Both the position numbers and the translations under genes were made by a program. Under the pieces are notes generated by a model. It was not told the origin of the DNA, did not search any database, and saw nothing but the letters and a program-made list of their open reading frames with translations. Below are positions 39,929-42,324 of a stretch of DNA of 42,324 bases, piece by piece. This DNA is from Tsuneonella sediminis (GTDB taxonomy: Bacteria; Pseudomonadota; Alphaproteobacteria; Sphingomonadales; Sphingomonadaceae): assembly GCF_051912845.1 (NCBI RefSeq), contig NZ_JBNCBU010000005.1:1-42324 (forward strand), in the 5' to 3' direction. Position 1 is the stretch's first letter. The number at the start of each line of letters is the position of its first letter.

Positions 39929-42324
39929 TCAGTTGTCTCCCTGGCGTTCGACGCACACGCCTCTTTCGTCACGCGGACACTCGAGGTTCTGGTCGTCCGA
40001 CGCGGCGTCAGAGAACAGCCCCTCGTTGTTGGTTCCGACCAGCGGATCGAACGGCACCAGCAGTCCGGTGTCGCCCGACAGCGGGTTCACGGCCTCGCGC
40101 GGGAGTGAGATCGTCGTGGTCCCGACGGTGGCGTTGAGGCAGTCGGCGCCGCTTCCGATCTGGCATCCGTTGATGCGCGAGAACGGGCGCTGGAGCGTGT
40201 CATCGACGAAGATCACCGGTTCGCCCGCGATCGCCGCCGACGGTCCGACGAGGTTGTTGATCTGGCCGAACAGAGCAAAGGTGTTGGTCGGGTCGAGCGT
40301 GTCGATCCTGAGCGTGCCGCCCCCGCCGACCGATCCGATGACCGCGCCGTTGTTGGTGGCTACCCCCCCTGTCACGCTGCCCGTGTTCTGGAACAGTGCC
40401 GAGTTGGCGTAGGACACCGACAGGTTGCCGGCCCGCAGATAGACGGGATCGCTTGCTCTCGCGGCGCTCAGCGGGGTCTGCAGGCCCGGATTGAAGAGCG
40501 ACGATCCCGAATTGCCGACAATCAGGAACGCCAGGTCCTGACTACCGCGGCCCTTGACCTCGTTGAGGAACGGCAGCTGACCGAAAGCGATGTCGGTCGC
40601 ACGCAGGTCGAGCGTGGCCTGCCCGAGGTTGATCGTCGCATTGTCGATGTCGGCCGTTATCCGCGAAGCGAGGCCGGTCGCCGACGCCGGACCAGTGCCT
40701 GCGCCGCCGCCGAAGCGAACGACGCGGCCTGCACCGTCGGCGGTGAAGTTTCCATCGAAATGGACCGTGCCCGTCGTTGTGGTCAGCACGTCGAACCGCT
40801 GCGATCCCGCGGCGCCGGTCAGGCTCACGCCCCTCACGTTCACGGCGTTGCCGCCCGCGTCGATCGTCAGGGTGGCAGCGTCGATTCGGTCGAGCTCCGC
40901 GTCGCTGAGCGCGAACACTCCCGGTCCCGAGCCCAGCGCCACGCCGCCCGTCCCGCTGGCCCGCAGGACCACGTCGGACGCCTTGAAGGAGCCGCCAATG
41001 GCGACGTCGCCCGCGGTCACAGTGGCTGCAGCGGTTCTCGCATCTACGGCTGCCTGGGTGGTGAAGGTGCCGTTCGTCGTGACGGTCATACCCAGAGACG
41101 ACACGGGACCGGTGAAGGTCACCGAGGAAGGCCGCGCCACGGTCCCGACCCTGAGCGCACCCCCAGCCGTCGTGCCGCCCGCGATCACCGCGCCCGTCGT
41201 GTCGAGATTGATCGTGGTGCCTGCCTGCAGCGCTGCCCCGGCGCCGGTCAGCGCCTGGCCCAGCGTCAGCGCACCGCCGCCCGTGCTGTCGATATCGATT
41301 GCTCCACTGGCACTGACCTTCCCCGTGGTCGTCACCGGGCCCCTTGCCGCAAGACCGACGTCTCCGCCCGTTGCGGTAACCGAGGTTGCCGAAATCGCGC
41401 CGCTGGCCGCGCTGACGAACACGAACCTGTCCGAGCTTACGGCGCCAGTAGCGGTGACGTTCTGCGATGCGGAAAGGACTACGCCGCCGCCCGCCGCAGT
41501 CGCACCCGTGGTCGAGATCGATCCGCCGGTGCTGGTGACGCCGACCTTGCCCGCAGTCGCATTGACGGTCGTCAACGTTACGTTTCCGCCGCCAGCTATG
41601 TCGACGGCCTTGCCGCTAACAGGGCCCGTAGCGCTGACGGTCGTTCTCGCCGCCAATGACACCGCGTTGCCCGCGGTGACCGCCACGGTGGAAATCGCGC
41701 CGTTGGTCGCCCCGATGCTGACGTTCGCGTCCGAGCTTATCGTTCCGGAAGCAGTCACGTTCTGTGCGGCCGTCAGGATAGCGTCTCCGCCGATCGCTGC
41801 GACGCCCGTAGTGGTGATCGAACCGCCAGTGCTCGTCAGCGAGATCGGGCCCGAACTCGTGCTCGCGTTCCTGATCGAGATGTTGCCACCGCTGACGATT
41901 CCGAGAGCGCCGGATGTCGCCACGATGTCCTGTCCGGTCACCGCTCCCGTCACCACGAAGTTCACGCTCCTGGCCGTCACCGGGCCGGTGAACGTGGCCG
42001 AGGACGGAGCCCTTGCACCCCCGACCGTGAACGCTCCGCCCGCAAGCACCCTGCCCGCAGACAGTGCGCCCGCGGTGTCGAGGCTGATCGTCGTGCCCGC
42101 GTTGAGCGTGCCGAGGTCGAGCGCGCCGCCCGCGGTGCTGTCGACGTCGATCGCATTCGACGCCGAGATGCCCCCGGTGGTGATCGAACCCGGCGCCGTC
42201 AGCAGCGCATCGCCGCCCGAGGCCGACACGAAGCTCGCCGAGATGGCGCCGCCGGTGCTGTCGATGTCGACGTTGCCCGCGCCCGAGGCGACGAAGCCCA
42301 GGCTCACGTTGCCCGACGCCTGCA
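39929..42324 (-). CDS. Filamentous-haemagglutinin-like repetitive exoprotein, C-terminal part (runs off right edge)
   Basis: The frame is open from the right edge to a stop at 39929, about 798 residues visible, with the N-terminus missing. Most is a repetitive Gly/Ser/Thr/Ala/Val beta-helix sequence (DIDSTGGGALTLG, TFTGPVSS) including a 100-residue unit twice in tandem. The last 300 residues are less regular, with FLIVGNSGSSLFNPG, RINGCQIGSGADCL and a charged end with two Cys (CPRDERGVCVERQGDN). This is the usual build of two-partner-secretion or haemagglutinin-type adhesins. Whether a secretion partner (ShlB-like) lies upstream cannot be seen. It is followed at once by the CHAT lipoprotein, and probably shares its transcript with PAAR and DUF4123. 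Confidence 0.85.
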   Translation of the reverse strand, partial: QASGNVSLGFVASGAGNVDIDSTGGAISASFVSASGGDALLTAPGSITTGGISASNAIDVDSTAGGALDLGTLNAGTTISLDTAGALSAGRVLAGGAFTVGGARAPSSATFTGPVTARSVNFVVTGAVTGQDIVATSGALGIVSGGNISIRNASTSSGPISLTSTGGSITTTGVAAIGGDAILTAAQNVTASGTISSDANVSIGATNGAISTVAVTAGNAVSLAARTTVSATGPVSGKAVDIAGGGNVTLTTVNATAGKVGVTSTGGSISTTGATAAGGGVVLSASQNVTATGAVSSDRFVFVSAASGAISATSVTATGGDVGLAARGPVTTTGKVSASGAIDIDSTGGGALTLGQALTGAGAALQAGTTINLDTTGAVIAGGTTAGGALRVGTVARPSSVTFTGPVSSLGMTVTTNGTFTTQAAVDARTAAATVTAGDVAIGGSFKASDVVLRASGTGGVALGSGPGVFALSDAELDRIDAATLTIDAGGNAVNVRGVSLTGAAGSQRFDVLTTTTGTVHFDGNFTADGAGRVVRFGGGAGTGPASATGLASRITADIDNATINLGQATLDLRATDIAFGQLPFLNEVKGRGSQDLAFLIVGNSGSSLFNPGLQTPLSAARASDPVYLRAGNLSVSYANSALFQNTGSVTGGVATNNGAVIGSVGGGGTLRIDTLDPTNTFALFGQINNLVGPSAAIAGEPVIFVDDTLQRPFSRINGCQIGSGADCLNATVGTTTISLPREAVNPLSGDTGLLVPFDPLVGTNNEGLFSDAASDDQNLECPRDERGVCVERQGDN
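41237..41836 (-). repeat. Tandem 300-bp (100-residue) repeat, two copies
   Basis: Copies start at 41836 and 41536. Each encodes TSTGGSI-[ST]-TTG, then QNVTA-[ST]-G, SSD, GAIS, LAAR and VS..A.DI at matching places. Related but less regular copies occur outside: a segment with GGD, S.AID.DST.GGAL.LG, AGTTI.LDT.GA and TFTGPV is found at 42217-41978 and again at 41368-41102. Confidence 0.7.

Noticed and set aside
1..42324. tRNA, rRNA, CRISPR arrays, insertion sequences or phage genes
   Set aside because: Scanning by eye found no cloverleaf, no regularly spaced repeats, and no transposase or integrase frames. The phage-like proteins present are T6SS parts in a full T6SS order.

Overview
The window looks like a chromosomal segment of a high-GC (about 65% by eye) alphaproteobacterium, most likely one of the Sphingomonadales. 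That placement is inferred from codon choice, protein flavour and the form of the type VI secretion system (T6SS), not from a marker gene. Its core is an essentially complete T6SS locus of about 29 kb (7.1-36.8 kb), built from genes facing both ways.

Left part (1-7.1 kb), accessory: the N-terminal part of a secreted protein running off the left edge; a small membrane protein; a membrane-bound GGDEF-EAL cyclic-di-GMP enzyme; an XRE-type regulator; a PilZ protein; a small probable secreted protein; and an orphan dTDP-4-dehydrorhamnose reductase.

T6SS block A (minus strand, 20.36 down to 7.12 kb): two paralogous exported OmpA-like proteins, then tssA, tssB, tssC, hcp (tssD), tagJ/impE, tssE, tssF, tssG, clpV (tssH) and two unrecognised genes that end the operon. 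Block B (plus strand, 20.58-24.75 kb): vgrG (tssI), a small gene, and the FHA-domain gene tagH. Block C (minus strand, 34.34 down to 24.75 kb): tssK, tssL (with an OmpA domain), tssM, tagF, pppA (PP2C phosphatase) and ppkA (Ser/Thr kinase). The kinase, phosphatase, FHA protein and TagF suggest post-translational control by threonine phosphorylation. A membrane-anchored M23 peptidase (plus strand, 34.45-35.85 kb) diverges from tssK and may open peptidoglycan for the trans-envelope complex. No tssJ lipoprotein gene is present.

Right part (35.9-42.3 kb, minus strand): a tight run of a large repetitive filamentous-haemagglutinin-like protein (running off the right edge), a CHAT-domain lipoprotein, a PAAR spike protein and a DUF4123 chaperone. 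This joins a surface-protein/CHAT-protease module to T6SS spike-loading genes and is the most unusual arrangement seen here. Other notable signals are a T-[VS]-F-x-P motif shared by the N-terminal tails of the kinase, TssL and the M23 peptidase; DPF motifs shared by TagH, TssL and the kinase; a conserved element about 90 bp upstream of both ompA-like genes; and a terminator-like hairpin between tssA and tssB.

Everything here was read by eye. Family names rest on recognised motifs and gene context, not on searches.
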